A stretch of DNA of 36,001 nt from Streptomyces scabichelini (GTDB taxonomy: Bacteria > Actinomycetota > Actinomycetes > Streptomycetales > Streptomycetaceae), in the NCBI RefSeq assembly GCF_011045015.1, contig NZ_JAAKZY010000102.1, positions 1-36,001 of the forward strand, in the 5' to 3' direction. Under the pieces are notes generated by a model that was given only the letters and a program-made list of their open reading frames with translations, was not told the origin of the DNA and did no database searches. The translations under genes and the position numbers were made by a program. Positions 15,846-22,585 of this stretch are shown one piece after another. The number at the start of each line of letters is the position of its first letter. Position 1 is the first letter of the stretch.

Positions 15846-16519
15846 TGTCCGACCTGCGCGACAGACAACTCGCCCACCTCACCCGGCCCGGCAGCAGGCC
15901 CGCGCTCGTCGTGGTCGACGTACAGCGGGACTTCGCCGATCCGGACCGCCTCGCCGAATACGGCCTCACGGATGCCGCCCTGGCAGCGCTCGACCAGGCG
16001 GTCACCCGCATCGGCGACCTCGTCGAGGCCGCTCGTGCGGCTGAAGTGCCCGTCGTCTGGGTCGAGTTGGGCAGTGACCCTGCTCGGCCGTGGCGGTCGA
16101 GCAACTGGCTGCGCCAAGGCGACTACGACGCGCCCATGAGCCCGGACGAGCCGTGCGTCCTCGGCACGCCCGGGGCCGAGTGGTACCGCATGCGGCCGTC
16201 CACAGATGAACTGCGCGTGGTCAAGCGCGGGTACAGCGGCTTCCTCGGCACCGATCTCGACGCGCGGCTCCACGCGGCCGGCTGTGACTGGCTCACCGTC
16301 GTGGGTCTGACGAGCGAGTGCTGCGTCGACGCGACCGCCCAGGACGCCGTGCAGCTGGACTGGCCCGTCGTCGTCCCCCGGGACGCGACGGCCGCCTATG
16401 ACCTCGACGTCAACGCCGCGGCCCTGGTCCAGCTGGGACTCAACGTGGCCGTGCTCAGCGACACCGACGAGGTCGTCGAACTGTGGCAGAAGGAACTGTG
16501 GAAGAAGGGCGTGCGGTGA
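15845..16519 (+). CDS. Isochorismatase-fold amidohydrolase (RutB-like)
   Basis: A 224-residue cysteine hydrolase. The catalytic triad of the family is visible: Asp25 in LVVVDVQRDF, Lys127 in RVVKRGYSGF and Cys160 in GLTSECCVDAT. The KxRYSGF-like segment is shared with RutB, which hydrolyses ureidoacrylate made by RutA. Its ATG overlaps the stop of the RutA-like gene by one base, implying that it acts on that enzyme's product. The next gene overlaps its end by 4 nt. Generic isochorismatase, nicotinamidase or carbamoylsarcosine amidase activity cannot be excluded by sequence alone. Confidence 0.9.
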   Translation: MSDLRDRQLAHLTRPGSRPALVVVDVQRDFADPDRLAEYGLTDAALAALDQAVTRIGDLVEAARAAEVPVVWVELGSDPARPWRSSNWLRQGDYDAPMSPDEPCVLGTPGAEWYRMRPSTDELRVVKRGYSGFLGTDLDARLHAAGCDWLTVVGLTSECCVDATAQDAVQLDWPVVVPRDATAAYDLDVNAAALVQLGLNVAVLSDTDEVVELWQKELWKKGVR

Positions 16520-17850
16520 ACGGCATGCACATCGGCTTCGACCTCTCCTTCGCCCACACCGAGGGGGCGTGGGCCCGGCAGGGCTCGTGGGTCGGGCAGG
16601 ACTTCCCGAACGTACGCATGTACATGGAACTCGCGCGGACGGCCGAGCGGGCCGGCGTCGGCATGCTGTTCTTCGGCGACGGCAGCGGCATACCCAGCAC
16701 CTGGCGCGGGAGCATCGACCCGGCCGTGGAGTGGGGCATCCAATGGCCGCGTCACGACATGTCACCGGTCATCGCGGCGATGTCCACCGTGACCGAGAAG
16801 ATCGGCTTCGGTCTGACGTACTCGTCGACGTTCATGCATCCGTTCTACGTGGCCCGGCTGCTCAACTCGCTCGACCATGTGACGGGCGGGCGCATCGCCT
16901 TCAACGTGGTCGCCTCGACACGCGGCGCGGACGCGGCGAACTACGGGTTCGCGGAGCTGATGGACCACGACCTGCGCTACGAGCGGATGGAGGAGTTCGT
17001 CGCGGTCTGCCGCGCGCTGTGGGACTCGGTGGCGCCCGACGCCATCGTGCGGGACCGGGACACGGGCCGGTTCGCCGACCCCTCGAAGGTGCACCCGATC
17101 GATCACCGAGGGCGCTTCTTCACCGTCAAGGGCCCCCTGGCGTCCGTACCCAGTCCGCAGCACCACCCGCTCATCGTCCAGGCGGGCAACTCGCCCCGGG
17201 GCATTGCCGCTTCGGCCCGGCTCGCCGATCTCGTCTTCGGCTTCGGCGGCAACCTCATGGCCCAGCACCGCCACCGCAAACTGCTCGACGAGGCACTCCT
17301 CGCCGAGGGACGCGGCCCGGCCGAGGTGGGCATCCTCTGGGCCACGCAGGTCATCGTCGGCCGCACGACGGCCGAAGCAGAGGCGCGTCGTGACGCGGTG
17401 CACGAGTTCTGGAGCGAGGAGGCCGTCGCCACCTACCTGTCGCACAACGCCGGTTACGACCTCTCGACGCTGCCTGAGTCGTTCCCCCTGGCCGAGCTGC
17501 GCGACGAGATCGTGGCAGCCAACGCGAGCCCCGCGGGTCTCGTCGGCTCGCTCATCGCCGAGTTCGGCGAGAACCACACGATGAGCCGCGCCGAGTTCTT
17601 CGCGCACGGCCGCGGGAGGGCGACCGGGCTCGACCACAGCATCGTCGGCGACCCCGCCACCGTCGCGGACGCACTGGAGGAGAACTTCGCGGCGACCGGA
17701 TCGCGCGGCGGCTACATGTTCTCCAGCCCGCTGGCCATGCCCTCGGGCTTCGCCGAGATCAGCGAGCTGCTGCTGCCGGAGCTGCGCCGCCGCGGCGCCC
17801 TGGCACCGGCCTACCCCGGCGCCACGCTGCGCGAGAACCTGGCGGTGTGA
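16516..17850 (+). CDS. NtaA/SnaA/DszA-type FMN-dependent monooxygenase
   Basis: A 444-residue luciferase-like monooxygenase of the long NtaA/DszA/DmoA subgroup. These use FMNH2 from a separate reductase to oxidise aminopolycarboxylates, sulfones or sulfides. Typical elements are IGFGLTYSSTFMHPFYVARL, GGRIAFNVVASTRGADAANYG, the LMDHDLRYERMEEFV segment and PLIVQAGNSPRGIAASARLAD, ending in a region FSSPLAMPSGFAEISELLLP. The GTG start at 16516 overlaps the upstream stop as GTGA; ATG 16525 is an alternative. It is not a close relative of the RutA-like enzyme two genes upstream, so the operon encodes two distinct oxygenation steps. Confidence 0.9.
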   Translation: MNGMHIGFDLSFAHTEGAWARQGSWVGQDFPNVRMYMELARTAERAGVGMLFFGDGSGIPSTWRGSIDPAVEWGIQWPRHDMSPVIAAMSTVTEKIGFGLTYSSTFMHPFYVARLLNSLDHVTGGRIAFNVVASTRGADAANYGFAELMDHDLRYERMEEFVAVCRALWDSVAPDAIVRDRDTGRFADPSKVHPIDHRGRFFTVKGPLASVPSPQHHPLIVQAGNSPRGIAASARLADLVFGFGGNLMAQHRHRKLLDEALLAEGRGPAEVGILWATQVIVGRTTAEAEARRDAVHEFWSEEAVATYLSHNAGYDLSTLPESFPLAELRDEIVAANASPAGLVGSLIAEFGENHTMSRAEFFAHGRGRATGLDHSIVGDPATVADALEENFAATGSRGGYMFSSPLAMPSGFAEISELLLPELRRRGALAPAYPGATLRENLAV

Positions 17851-17851
17851 G

Positions 17852-19261
17852 ATGACCGCAGGGACGAGCGAGCGACGCCAATGGCTCGCCCTCGGCAGCC
17901 TGTGCGCGGGGTTCTTCATGCTGCTCCTTGACAGCACGATCACCTCGGTCGCGCTGCCCGCGCTGATCACCGGCCTGCACACCACCGAGACCCTCGCGAT
18001 CTGGGTCAACAGCGGCTATCTCATCGCCTACGCCGTGCCCCTGATCATCGCGGGACGGCTGGGCGACCGCTACGGCCACCGGCGCGTCCACCTGATCGGC
18101 CTCGCGGCCTTCACCCTCGGGTCGCTGCTGTGCGCGCTGGCCCCCACCATCACGGCACTCATCGCCTGGCGGGTGGTCCAGGGCATCGGAGCCGCGCTGA
18201 TGACGCCGCAATGCCTCACCATCATCAAGGCGTTGTTCCAGCCGCCGCGCCTCGCCGTCGCGCTCGGCACCTGGGGCGCGGTCGGCGGAGCCGCAGTGGC
18301 CGTCGGGCCGCTGTTCGGCGGCCTGCTCGTCGACGTCGGCGGCTGGCCCGCGGTGTTCTGGGTCAACGTTCCGGTCGGCGTCGCCGCGATGGTCGCCGTG
18401 GCCGCGTTCGTACCGGCCCTGCCGCGCCAGAAGGCGGGCATCCCGGTGTGGGCGATCTGCGCGAACGCGACCGGCGTCGGCGCACTCGTCCTCGGCGTCC
18501 AGGGCACGGACGCCGCGAGCGCGTACGTGCTGGATGTCCCCCGGTGGCTGCTCGCCACCGTTGGCACACTGGTCGTCGTGGGCGTCGTATGGCTGCAACG
18601 CCGGGACGGGCAGCGGGCGTTGGTGCCGATCGCGCTGCTGCACAGCCGCGGGTTCGTCACCGCATCTTGGGCTGCCGCCGCCGCGGCCTTCAGCGCCGGC
18701 TCGGCCATGATCCCCCTGATGCTCTACCTCCAGCAGGAGCGCGGGCTCGACCCCGGCGCGGCGGCCCTCACTCTCGTACCGATGGGTGTGCTGTGCCTGC
18801 TCGGCGCGCCTGTCTCGGCCCGGCTCAACAACGGCATCGGGCCCCGTGCGGTCGCCGTCGTCGGCTCCCTCGCGCTCGTCCTCTCCATCGGGGCGTCGGC
18901 TGTGCTCGTCGCGATGGACGCACCGATCTCCGCCCTGACCGCCGCTTTCGCGGTGTACGGAGTGGCCAACTCGTTCGTCTGGTCGCCCCTGTCGATCGCG
19001 GCGGTGACCGCGGTCGCTCCGGAAGAGGTCGGGGCGGCGTCCGGAACCTTCAACGCCATGAAGCAACTCGGCGCGGTGCTGGGCAGTGCGGTCTGTGCCG
19101 TGCTGCTGACCGGATTCGGCTACGCGACCACCCTCGGCGGCCTCGCCGCCGTCGGACTGCTCTGCCTCCTCCTGTCCGCGTGCCTCCGAGTCGACCATCC
19201 TGGGGCCGGATCTCCCACTGCGTCCGCCGCCGCGCCCCAACTACCCACAGGAGTCGCCTGA
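17852..19261 (+). CDS. MFS transporter, 14-TM DHA2 (EmrB/QacA) family
   Basis: A 469-residue major facilitator protein with about 14 hydrophobic helices. Family motifs: LDSTITSVALPAL in helix 1 (motif D1), GRLGDRYGHRR after helix 2 (motif A), and WRVVQGIGAALMTPQ in helix 4. Members are usually proton-driven exporters. The ATG lies 1 nt after the stop of the monooxygenase gene and the TGA overlaps the next ATG by 1 nt. It is thus part of the same coupled operon and probably exports a pathway product or toxic analogue; import of a second substrate is also possible. Confidence 0.92.
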   Translation: MTAGTSERRQWLALGSLCAGFFMLLLDSTITSVALPALITGLHTTETLAIWVNSGYLIAYAVPLIIAGRLGDRYGHRRVHLIGLAAFTLGSLLCALAPTITALIAWRVVQGIGAALMTPQCLTIIKALFQPPRLAVALGTWGAVGGAAVAVGPLFGGLLVDVGGWPAVFWVNVPVGVAAMVAVAAFVPALPRQKAGIPVWAICANATGVGALVLGVQGTDAASAYVLDVPRWLLATVGTLVVVGVVWLQRRDGQRALVPIALLHSRGFVTASWAAAAAAFSAGSAMIPLMLYLQQERGLDPGAAALTLVPMGVLCLLGAPVSARLNNGIGPRAVAVVGSLALVLSIGASAVLVAMDAPISALTAAFAVYGVANSFVWSPLSIAAVTAVAPEEVGAASGTFNAMKQLGAVLGSAVCAVLLTGFGYATTLGGLAAVGLLCLLLSACLRVDHPGAGSPTASAAAPQLPTGVA

Positions 19262-19761
19262 TGAAGGCCGTCGCTGTCATCGGAAACCCCAAGGCCGGCT
19301 CGCGCACCCGCGATGCCGCCGAACGCCTCGCGGCGGCCCTCGGGCTCGACTGCGAGGTCCTCGAAGTCACCGCGCTCGGGCCCGGTCTGCTCGGCTGGGG
19401 CGACCCGGACGTCACCGCGGCCGTCGAGCGGGTGCGGTCCGCCGACGTCGTGATCGCGGCGTCCCCCACCTACAAGGGCACCTACACCGGCCTGCTCAAG
19501 GTCTTCCTCGACCAGTTCCCCACGGCGACCGGCCTCGCGGGCCAGGTGGCGCTGCCCCTCATGCTCGGCGCGGGCCCAGCACACGCGCTCGCCCCTGAAC
19601 TCACCCTCAAACCCGTGCTCGTCGAACTCGGTGCGACCTGCCCCGCGCAGGGTCTCTACCAGCTCGACTCCACCTACACGACGGACGACTCACTCGCCCG
19701 CTGGGTCGCGCAGTGGAGTCGGATCGTCCTCGACGCCGCGAAGGCGCGGGCCGCACGATGA
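19261..19761 (+). CDS. NADPH-dependent FMN reductase (SsuE-like)
   Basis: A 166-residue flavodoxin-fold reductase. The phosphate-binding loop is GNPKAGSRTRDAAERL near the N-terminus and the flavin-site segment is ASPTYKGTYTGLLKVFLDQF. SsuE/MsuE-type enzymes supply FMNH2 to two-component monooxygenases such as those at 14784 and 16516. The ATG overlaps the MFS stop by one base, and its own stop overlaps the next gene as ATGA. Length fits the family. Confidence 0.92.
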   Translation: MKAVAVIGNPKAGSRTRDAAERLAAALGLDCEVLEVTALGPGLLGWGDPDVTAAVERVRSADVVIAASPTYKGTYTGLLKVFLDQFPTATGLAGQVALPLMLGAGPAHALAPELTLKPVLVELGATCPAQGLYQLDSTYTTDDSLARWVAQWSRIVLDAAKARAAR

Positions 19762-20273
19762 CGACGATGGAAGGGACGACCATGGACGGCTTCACCTCGG
19801 ATCCCGGCGAGCTGAAGAAGGCGTTCTCCGGATTCCCCTCAGGAGTCGCGGCCCTTTCGGCACGCGTCCACGGCGACCCGACGGTCATGATCGTCTCGTC
19901 GTTCGCCGTCGGGGTCTCCTACAACCCGCCCATGGTCTCCTTCGCCGCCCAGCACAGCTCGACGACCTGGCCGGTCCTGTCGCGCGCGCAGGCGATCGGG
20001 ATCTCCGTCCTGGGCGAGGAACACAGCGACAAGGCCCGGCAACTCGCGTCCCGCAGCAAGGCGGGCCGGTTCGCGGACCTCGGCACGGTGGAAGCGGCAT
20101 CCGGCGCGATGTTCCTCGAAGGCGCACCGGTCTGGCTGGAGTGCACCGTCGAGCACAGCTACCCGGCCGGCGATCACGACATCATCGTGCTGCGCGTGCT
20201 CGCCATGATGTCCGACGACGACCGCAATCCGCTCGTCTGGCACCGTCAGACGCTCAAGATGCTGGGCAGTTGA
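19758..20273 (+). CDS. Flavin reductase, split beta-barrel (RutF-like)
   Basis: A 171-residue flavin reductase domain protein. It begins its conserved part at LKKAFSGFPSGVAALSA, with VSSFAVGVSYNPPMVSFAAQ and ISVLGEEHSDKARQLA, and ends with VLRVLAMMSDDDRNPLVWH followed by a C-terminal segment. RutF, HpaC and related enzymes deliver reduced FMN or FAD to partner oxygenases. The start is ATG 19758, overlapping the upstream stop; ATG 19782, preceded by AAGGGA, is a good alternative. It is the last gene of the coupled operon. It does the same job as the preceding reductase with an unrelated fold. Confidence 0.92.
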   Translation: MTTMEGTTMDGFTSDPGELKKAFSGFPSGVAALSARVHGDPTVMIVSSFAVGVSYNPPMVSFAAQHSSTTWPVLSRAQAIGISVLGEEHSDKARQLASRSKAGRFADLGTVEAASGAMFLEGAPVWLECTVEHSYPAGDHDIIVLRVLAMMSDDDRNPLVWHRQTLKMLGS

Positions 20274-20345
20274 GGCGGCCTGGCCGCGGTCCGGCCGATG
20301 TCCTCGACGTCCACTCCGGGGAGCAGCCTGCCGTCCTTGAGCGGA

Positions 20346-20387
20346 TTGATGCATCAACTTATTTTGGTTACTTTGTGGATGCATCAA
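20346..20387 (+). promoter_or_regulatory. Promoter flanked by two palindromic operators
   Basis: TTGATGCATCAA (20346-20357) is a perfect 12-bp palindrome and TGGATGCATCAA (20376-20387) is a near copy, exactly 30 bp centre to centre, about three helical turns. A -35 TTGATG (20346-20351) and a -10 TACTTT (20369-20374) are 17 bp apart, so the first operator covers the -35 and the second covers the predicted transcription start. The stretch between is AT-rich, unlike its surroundings. The layout suggests tight repression of the genes at 20471-21223 by a dimeric regulator not present in the window. Confidence 0.7.
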
Positions 20388-20470
20388 TCACCCGGCTCCC
20401 GTGATCGCAAACTCGCAGCCGAGTGCTGGGACGGTGGCTCCCTTCAGTTGCCCGGTGTCAAGGAGGACAA

Positions 20471-20782
20471 GTGACGATCAAGGTCATCGACGTACCTGAA
20501 GCAGGCCGCTACGAAGCACGGGTGGACGGGGATTCCGCCGCTGTCGCGGGCTTCGCGCAGTACATCCGTACGGCGGAACTGATCGCGTTCGTCCACACCG
20601 AGGTGGCGCCGGAGCACGAGGGCAAGGGCGTGGGTTCCGAACTTGCTCGGACCTCCCTGGACGAGGCACGCGCCGCGGGACTGCGCGTGCTGGCCACCTG
20701 CCCCTTCTACGCAACCTGGATCAGCCGCCACGCCGAGTACGCCGACCTGCTGTACCAAGCCCGGAGCAAGGTCGGCGACTGA
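20471..20782 (+). CDS. GNAT acetyltransferase-like protein (YjdJ/NATD1 type)
   Basis: A 103-residue minimal GCN5-related fold. It has the acetyl-CoA loop VAPEHEGKGVGSEL at about 45-58, preceded by the strand IAFVHTEV and followed by LRVLATCPFYATWISRH, the pattern of the small NATD1/YjdJ family. The GTG start at 20471 has AGGAGGA 3 nt upstream of the spacer, a strong ribosome site. The next gene encodes a YjdI-type ferredoxin-like protein. yjdI and yjdJ are also neighbours in E. coli, so the pair is a conserved functional unit of unknown role. Confidence 0.88.
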   Translation: MTIKVIDVPEAGRYEARVDGDSAAVAGFAQYIRTAELIAFVHTEVAPEHEGKGVGSELARTSLDEARAAGLRVLATCPFYATWISRHAEYADLLYQARSKVGD

Positions 20783-20812
20783 CCGGCTGCAAACCCAGTG
20801 AGGGAGACAGGC

Positions 20813-21223
20813 ATGAGCGGCAAACCCCTGCGGAAGGCATACAAGGCGCCGGGCATCACCGTGACTTTCGAGGCGAGACTCTGTCTGCACGCCGCAGAAT
20901 GCATCAACGGCCTGCCGGAGGTCTTCGACCCCGACAGGCGCCCGTGGATCCAGCCGGACGCCGCCCCGGCCGACCGCCTGACCGAAGTGGTACGCCGCTG
21001 CCCATCGGGCGCGCTGCAGTACGAGCTGATAAACGGCGCGACGGAGATCGCGGACCGGCCCACCCAGATCACCCGGACCCAAGTCGGGCAGCTGATCGTG
21101 CGTGGCGAACTGTCGTTGGTCACGGAGGAGGGGACGCGCACCGAGACCAGAGTCACCCTGTGCGGCTGCGGGCAAAGCCAACTGCAGCCGTTCTGCGACC
21201 ACTCGGGCGTCTGCGGCCATTGA
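20813..21223 (+). CDS. YjdI-like Fe-S domain fused to divergent CDGSH domain
   Basis: A 136-residue protein with two iron-sulfur-type parts. Residues 15-72 match the YjdI (Fer4_19) domain, with C24, C30 and C63 in RRCPSGAL. Residues 95-136 match a CDGSH zinc-finger-like [2Fe-2S] domain, with CGCGQSQLQPFCD giving ligands C117, C119 and C128. The fourth ligand is irregular: the usual C-D-G-S-H is here C-D-H-S-G followed by VCGH. The expected His position is Gly, with H130, C134 and H136 nearby. ATG 20813 has AGGGAGA upstream. It is co-transcribed with the GNAT gene 30 nt before it, behind the double operator. Confidence 0.88.
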   Translation: MSGKPLRKAYKAPGITVTFEARLCLHAAECINGLPEVFDPDRRPWIQPDAAPADRLTEVVRRCPSGALQYELINGATEIADRPTQITRTQVGQLIVRGELSLVTEEGTRTETRVTLCGCGQSQLQPFCDHSGVCGH

Positions 21224-21285
21224 GACCGGCGGCGACCGCCTCCCTTGTCCCGGCCCGGCCCGGCCCACCAGCACCCCTCATGGGG

Positions 21286-22302
21286 TCATGACGATTCGCG
21301 TACGACTAGCTCGGTGGGAAGTGTGACGCGCCGGCGCGGCTCCTCGGGACTGCCGATCTCCTCCAGAAGGATGTGGGCGATCATGCTGCCGATCTCCTCC
21401 ACGGGCTGACGCACGGTGCTGAGGGGCGGATTGGTGTGCCGGGCGATGATGGAGTCGTCGAACCCGACCACGGCCACGTCGTCGGGGACGCCCCTCTCTT
21501 GCCTGCGCAGTTCCGCCAGGGCCCCCGCCGCCATGACGTCCGAGGCGACGAACACGGCGTCGAGCTCGGGGACTTGTTCAAGGAGTGAACGCATCGCCGC
21601 TTTACCGCCCTCCTCGGTGAAGTCGCCCGAGGCCACGAGGCGGTCGGTGGCGTCGTGGCCCGCCTTCTCGAGAGCCTCGCGCCAGCCCTGGAGTCTGCTG
21701 CGCGCTACGTCCATGTCGAGCGGTCCGCTGATGGTGGCGACGGTCCGCCGTCCCCGCGCGAGGAGGTGGTTGACGGCCGCTGCGGCCCCGCCCGCGTTGT
21801 CGGAGTGCACGTGGCTGAGCGACTCGTCGGGGGAACGGCGCCCGGCGAGCACCGTGGGCAGCCCCATGTCCTCCAGCAGCCCCGGCAGCGGGTCGTGCTC
21901 GTGCACCGAGACCAGGAGCACCCCGTCGACACGCCGTTCCGCGACCGACTCGGTGAGCTGGTCACGCTCGGCCTGGTCGCGTACGAGCATCAGTTGGAGC
22001 TGCGTGCGGGTCTCCGCGAGGGCGGCGCTCACCCCGCGGATGACCGCCGAGAAGTAGGGCTCCGAGCCCAGTCGGCTCTCCGACTCGGGGATCACCAGGG
22101 CCACGGAGTTCGTCCTGCGCGTCACCAGGCCCCGGGCAACCGAGTTCGGAACGTAGTTCAGCTCGGCGATGGCGGCGAGCACGGCGGCCCTGGCCTTCTC
22201 ACTGACGAGCTCGGAGCCGTTGATGACTCGTGAAACCGTGGTGCGTCCGACACCGGCGCGCGCGGCCACGGTCTTGATGGTCGGGCGTTGCCTGTCCCCC
22301 AC
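21286..22302 (-). CDS. LacI-family repressor of beta-glucoside locus (CebR-like)
   Basis: A 338-residue LacI regulator. The HTH is TIKTVAARAGVGRTTVSRVI (about 8-27) with hinge NYVPNSVARGL. The effector domain contains DGVLLVSVHEHDP, VHSDNAGGA, FVASDVMAAGAL and VAVVGFDDSIIARHTNPPL, then TVRQPVEEIG. I chose GTG 22302, with GGGAGG 4 nt upstream; an in-frame start at 22341 has none. It is divergent from the importer and beta-glucosidase genes at 22586-27591. Two operator-like palindromes lie in that gap. In streptomycetes CebR occupies this position and responds to cellobiose. Confidence 0.92.
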   Translation of the reverse strand: MGDRQRPTIKTVAARAGVGRTTVSRVINGSELVSEKARAAVLAAIAELNYVPNSVARGLVTRRTNSVALVIPESESRLGSEPYFSAVIRGVSAALAETRTQLQLMLVRDQAERDQLTESVAERRVDGVLLVSVHEHDPLPGLLEDMGLPTVLAGRRSPDESLSHVHSDNAGGAAAAVNHLLARGRRTVATISGPLDMDVARSRLQGWREALEKAGHDATDRLVASGDFTEEGGKAAMRSLLEQVPELDAVFVASDVMAAGALAELRRQERGVPDDVAVVGFDDSIIARHTNPPLSTVRQPVEEIGSMIAHILLEEIGSPEEPRRRVTLPTELVVRESS

Positions 22303-22430
22303 GACGCCTCCCTCGCTCAGCGATGCCCGGACGGCTTCCACCTGCGCATTGTGCCAGACCTGCGGAGAGCGCCCGCAGGTTCCGGGCGTGGGCTCACGAC
22401 ATCTCTCGGCAACGAAGTGGCTTCAACTTC

Positions 22431-22509
22431 TTGACAGACACCTTTGGTGGCGGCGAGGCTGCGAGCTCTTGAGTGGGCACGTTCCCATCGCTGTTTGGGA
22501 ACGTACCCA
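22431..22509 (+). promoter_or_regulatory. Promoter and two LacI-type operators
   Basis: A -35 TTGACA (22431-22436) and a weak -10 GAGGCT (22455-22460) precede two 14-bp near-palindromes: TGGGCACGTTCCCA (22474-22487) and TGGGAACGTACCCA (22496-22509). The first, read in reverse, is TGGGAACGTGCCCA, so both share TGGGAACGTNCCCA. They are 22 bp apart centre to centre, about two helical turns. The known CebR operator is TGGGAGCGCTCCCA; these keep the outer TGGG/CCCA and central CG but differ at the flanking centre. Confidence 0.7.
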
Positions 22510-22585
22510 CCGGACAAATCGTGCCTACGGAGCCCACCGTGTGGCTCGAACTCCGGTGCGTCAGCGCCGCCGCTAGGAGGACGAA

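Noticed and set aside
17759..19240. 493-codon minus-strand open frame opposite the MFS gene
   Set aside because: Its product is almost wholly Arg/Asp/Gly/Glu-rich and nonglobular, and the plus strand encodes a textbook 14-helix transporter.
14784..20273. Classic Rut uracil-degradation operon
   Set aside because: RutA-, RutB- and RutF-like proteins are present, but RutC, RutD, RutE and the RutG permease are absent, and an NtaA-type oxygenase, MFS protein and ABC importer are added. I do not assign uracil as the substrate.
20275..20287. GCGGCC-T-GGCCGC palindrome right after the flavin reductase stop, as a terminator
   Set aside because: The loop would be too short for a stable hairpin without opening inner pairs, and no longer stem surrounds it.
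22474..22509. Exact CebR operators
   Set aside because: The two palindromes differ from TGGGAGCGCTCCCA at the positions flanking the central CG, so I call them LacI-type and only CebR-like.
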